Made by a program: the position numbers and the translations under genes
Source of the DNA: Bacteroidales bacterium
GTDB taxonomy: Bacteria; Bacteroidota; Bacteroidia; Bacteroidales; Bacteroidaceae
Length of the DNA stretch: 35,382 nucleotides
Assembly (NCBI GenBank): GCA_029218405.1
Contig: JAQXRG010000185.1
Coordinates: forward strand, 1 to 35,382
Reading direction: 5' to 3'
Part shown: positions 33,233 through 35,382 of the stretch, one piece after another
Numbering within the stretch: the first letter of the stretch is position 1
Layout of the letters: each line of letters begins with the position of its first letter
The notes under the pieces: model-generated
Told to the model about the DNA's origin: nothing
Database searches by the model: none
What the model saw: the letters and a program-made list of their open reading frames with translations, nothing else

Positions 33233-34960
33233 ATGAAAAAAAAGTATTTCATCTACCCTCTTTTCGGACTGCTGGTATTGCTCACCGCCGCAACACCCGC
33301 ACACGTCACCACCTTGTTCCTCATCGGCGATTCCACCATGGCGGACAAGAACCTCTCGGGCGGCAACCAGGAACGCGGCTGGGGCCATGTGCTGGGCGGC
33401 TTCTTCAGCGAGGAAATCCGGGTGGAGAACCACGCCGTGAACGGACGCAGCTCGAAGAGCTTCATTGACGAGGGTCGCTGGCAGAAGGTGGCCGACAAGA
33501 TCCGTCCCGGCGACTACGTCTTCATCCAGTTCGGCCACAACGACGAGAAGGCCGACAGCGCCCGCCACACCGAACCGGGCGGCAGCTTCGACGAGAACCT
33601 CCGCCGCTTTGTCCGCGAGACCCGTGCCAAGGGCGGCATTCCCGTGCTGTTCAACTCCGTCGTGCGCCGCAATTTCGGGCAGAACCAGGACGCTGTGGCG
33701 GCCGATGACGTGCGCAGCGAACGGAGCACCGCCGTCGAGGAAGGCGACACACTGGTCGATACTCACGGAGCCTACCTTGCATCACCCCGACGGGTGGCCC
33801 GCGAGCTGGGTGTCTGCTTCATCGACCTGAACAACGCCACGAAGCAGTTAGTGGAGAGCTGCGGCGTGGAAGGCTCGAAGCGGCTCTTCATGTGGATTCC
33901 GGCCGGTGTGTCTGCCGCCTGCCCCAAAGGCCGGCAGGACAACACGCACTTCAACATCTACGGTGCCCGTCGGGTCGCCTCGTTGGCGGTGGACTCCATC
34001 GCTGAACGGATTCCCGCCCTGGCCCCCTACGTCCGGCACTACGACTTCGTGGTGGCCAAGGACGGCAGCGGCGACTTCTTCACCGTACAGGAAGCCATCA
34101 ACGCCGTGCCCAACTTTCGGAAGGACGCACGCACCCGCATCCTGATCCGCAAAGGAGAATACAAGGAATGTGTCATCGTGCCCGCCTGCAAAATCAATAT
34201 CGCCCTCCATGCCGAGGAAGGAGCGGTCATCACCGGCGACGGCTATGCCGCCAAGCCCAACGGACTGGGCGAGACGATGTCCACCTCGGGCTCCAGCACC
34301 CTGTATATCCATGCCTCCGGCTTCTACGCCGAGGGACTGACCATCGCCAACACCGCCGGAGCGGTGGGCCAGGCCGTGGCCTGCTTCGTGGACGGCGACC
34401 GCGCCCACTTCCGCCGCTGCCGCTTCCTGGGCCACCAGGACACCCTCTACACTTACGGCAAGCAGAGCCGCCAGTACTACGAGGAATGCTACGTGGAGGG
34501 AACGGTCGATTTCATCTTCGGCTGGAGCACCGCCGTCTTCGACCGCTGTGTCATCCACAGCCTTGGGAAGGGCTATGTCAGCGCCCCCTCGACCGACCAG
34601 GGACAACGCTACGGCTACGTGTTCTGGCAGTGCCGGCTCACCGCCGCCCCCGGGGTGAAGAACGTCTTCCTGTCGCGCCCCTGGCGACCCTACGCCCAGG
34701 CCGTCTTCGCCGAGTGTGAGCTGGGCGGGCACATCGCACCCGAGGGTTGGAACAACTGGCGCAAGGCCTCGAACGAGCAAACCGTCTTCTACGCCGAATA
34801 CCACAACCGGGGCGAGGGCTCATCGACCGCCGCACGCGCCGCCTACGGCCGGCAGCTGACGGACATCACCCCTTACCGCCCCGAGACGGTACTGGCCGGC
34901 AACGACGGCTGGAATCCTGTCGCCAACGGCGACCGATTAGTGGAGGAACCGCGCCGGTAG
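33233..34960 (+). CDS. CE12 rhamnogalacturonan acetylesterase fused to CE8 pectin methylesterase
   Basis: I start at the ATG at 33233 because it begins a signal peptide (MKKKYFIYPLFGLLVLLTA). ATGs at 33227 and at 33182 (overlapping the lyase gene) are alternatives. Residue numbers use the 575-residue form. Residues from about 25 to 265 are an SGNH/GDSL esterase of CE12 type: FLIGDST with S34, NGRSSKSF, FGHNDEK, and D236-x-x-H239 in QDNTHFN. Residues from about 270 to 560 are a CE8 beta-helix: VAKDGSGDFFTVQEAINAVP, GQAVACFVDGD, LGHQDTLY with D403, GTVDFIFG with D426, LSRPWRPYAQ and GWNNW. The enzyme removes both acetyl and methyl esters from pectin, opening it to the lyase encoded upstream. 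Confidence 0.93.
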   Translation: MKKKYFIYPLFGLLVLLTAATPAHVTTLFLIGDSTMADKNLSGGNQERGWGHVLGGFFSEEIRVENHAVNGRSSKSFIDEGRWQKVADKIRPGDYVFIQFGHNDEKADSARHTEPGGSFDENLRRFVRETRAKGGIPVLFNSVVRRNFGQNQDAVAADDVRSERSTAVEEGDTLVDTHGAYLASPRRVARELGVCFIDLNNATKQLVESCGVEGSKRLFMWIPAGVSAACPKGRQDNTHFNIYGARRVASLAVDSIAERIPALAPYVRHYDFVVAKDGSGDFFTVQEAINAVPNFRKDARTRILIRKGEYKECVIVPACKINIALHAEEGAVITGDGYAAKPNGLGETMSTSGSSTLYIHASGFYAEGLTIANTAGAVGQAVACFVDGDRAHFRRCRFLGHQDTLYTYGKQSRQYYEECYVEGTVDFIFGWSTAVFDRCVIHSLGKGYVSAPSTDQGQRYGYVFWQCRLTAAPGVKNVFLSRPWRPYAQAVFAECELGGHIAPEGWNNWRKASNEQTVFYAEYHNRGEGSSTAARAAYGRQLTDITPYRPETVLAGNDGWNPVANGDRLVEEPRR

Positions 34961-35070
34961 GCACGGCCCTCCGGCGATGGGGCACCCCAGGACAGCCGTC
35001 CGGACAAGGAGACGAAGACCGGCATCATGGTCCTTGCATACGTCTCCTTATCCCGTTATTCCACACCTCT

Positions 35071-35167
35071 GAAGGTGGCCGGACGTAGTCCGGTCACTTG
35101 ACCGCGCGAGGTCGGTCAAGTGAACGACCTTGGTCGGTCGATTGGCCGACCTCGTCCGGCCACCTTC
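35071..35167. repeat. 97-nt cloverleaf-like palindromic element
   Basis: The outer arms 35071-35085 and 35153-35167 are perfect 15-bp inverted repeats (GAAGGTGGCCGGACG). Inside are an 11-bp perfect stem (35094-35104/35113-35123, 8-nt loop) and an 8-bp stem with one G-T wobble (35132-35139/35144-35151, 4-nt loop). The left outer arm can also fold locally (CCGGAC/GTCCGG, 35079-35093), as can GACC/GGTC at 35126-35135. It lies 110 nt after the CE12-CE8 stop, without a T-run. Confidence 0.85.
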
Positions 35168-35238
35168 CGAACAGGTATCCAAGGGGAATGAAACAGGCTT
35201 CGAAGAAGAATAAAAGTAGGCTTCCTGGGGAAATTTGC

Positions 35239-35269
35239 TTTGTCATGTCGGTTATTCTTCCTAACTTTG
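35239..35269 (+). promoter_or_regulatory. Canonical Bacteroides promoter for the gene leaving the window
   Basis: TTTG at 35239-35242, 19 nt, then TAACTTTG at 35262-35269: a full match to the TTTG-N19-TAnnTTTG consensus. The start would be near 35277, giving a leader of about 75 nt before the ATG at 35351. Confidence 0.75.
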
Positions 35270-35350
35270 CAGAGAAACTCAGTAGTCGGATATAGACCAG
35301 CATCAATGATGGTGGAGTGTGACGTATTATACTATAATTGATTGTAGATT

Positions 35351-35382
35351 ATGACAGAAGACCAGAAGCAATCCATAATAGA
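35351..35382 (+). CDS. 5' end of an unidentified gene (partial)
   Basis: An ATG at 35351 opens a frame (MTEDQKQSII) that reaches the window edge. It lies about 75 nt downstream of a canonical promoter. Ten residues are too few to assign a family. Confidence 0.4.
   Translation, partial: MTEDQKQSII

Larger units (their letters stand above)
34961..35350. other. Non-coding region after the pectin operon
   Basis: About 390 nt without a supported gene. It holds a large multibranch palindrome at 35071-35167 and a canonical promoter at 35239-35269. A minus-strand open frame at 35094-35306 runs into the palindrome and antisense to the promoter, and has no recognisable features, so I do not call it a gene. 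Confidence 0.6.

Noticed and set aside
30637-33252. 871-codon minus-strand open frame
   Set aside because: Antisense shadow of the pectate lyase-esterase fusion; Gly/Val/His-rich with no motif.
35094-35306. 70-codon minus-strand frame
   Set aside because: It is encoded largely by the palindrome and antisense to a canonical promoter; no family features.

Overview
The window looks like chromosomal DNA of a gut Bacteroidales, most likely Bacteroidaceae. The evidence is SusC/SusD pairs, a GldH lipoprotein, a mre/pbp2/rodA cell-shape operon with purH in front, and several promoters that fit the Bacteroides consensus (TTTG, about 19 nt, TAnnTTTG). Coding regions are visibly GC-rich with C-ending codons, which produces many long antisense shadow frames that are not genes. 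I saw no tRNA, rRNA, CRISPR array or insertion sequence.

Layout. 1-736: a gene tail and a low-information stretch that contains a truncated NHLP-type (nitrile-hydratase-like) leader peptide ORF. 737-1738: an Rpn/PD-(D/E)XK nuclease. 1921-7426: a decaying carbohydrate locus on the minus strand. It holds a GH88 relic, a metallophosphoesterase, an intact GH88 lipoprotein, a phosphodiesterase broken by one extra base, a GH95-like hydrolase that appears to have lost two internal blocks in frame, and a SusD fragment. The promoter of this operon is still near-perfect. 7640-10706: holB, ricT-like PSP1 protein and gldH on the plus strand. 10638-17068: purH(N)-mreB-mreC-mreD-mrdA-rodA on the minus strand. 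17152-17916: a ZIP metal transporter.

18280-34960 is a pectin/rhamnogalacturonan utilisation locus in two divergent operons that share a 266-nt promoter region. The minus operon encodes a GatC-like EIIC permease, a KduI isomerase that carries a signal peptide, and an ExuT-like MFS transporter. The plus operon encodes a GH105 unsaturated uronyl hydrolase, SusC, SusD, a surface beta-helix/fibronectin-like protein, a pectate lyase-esterase fusion, and a CE12-CE8 fusion. A coherent model is surface and periplasmic de-esterification and lyase cleavage, GH105 release of unsaturated uronate, periplasmic KduI isomerisation, and import by the EIIC-like and/or MFS permeases. The locus has no regulator, no kduD and no other PTS component within the window.

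34961-35350 is non-coding and contains a striking 97-nt multibranch palindrome followed by a canonical promoter. That promoter probably drives a gene that starts at 35351 and leaves the window.
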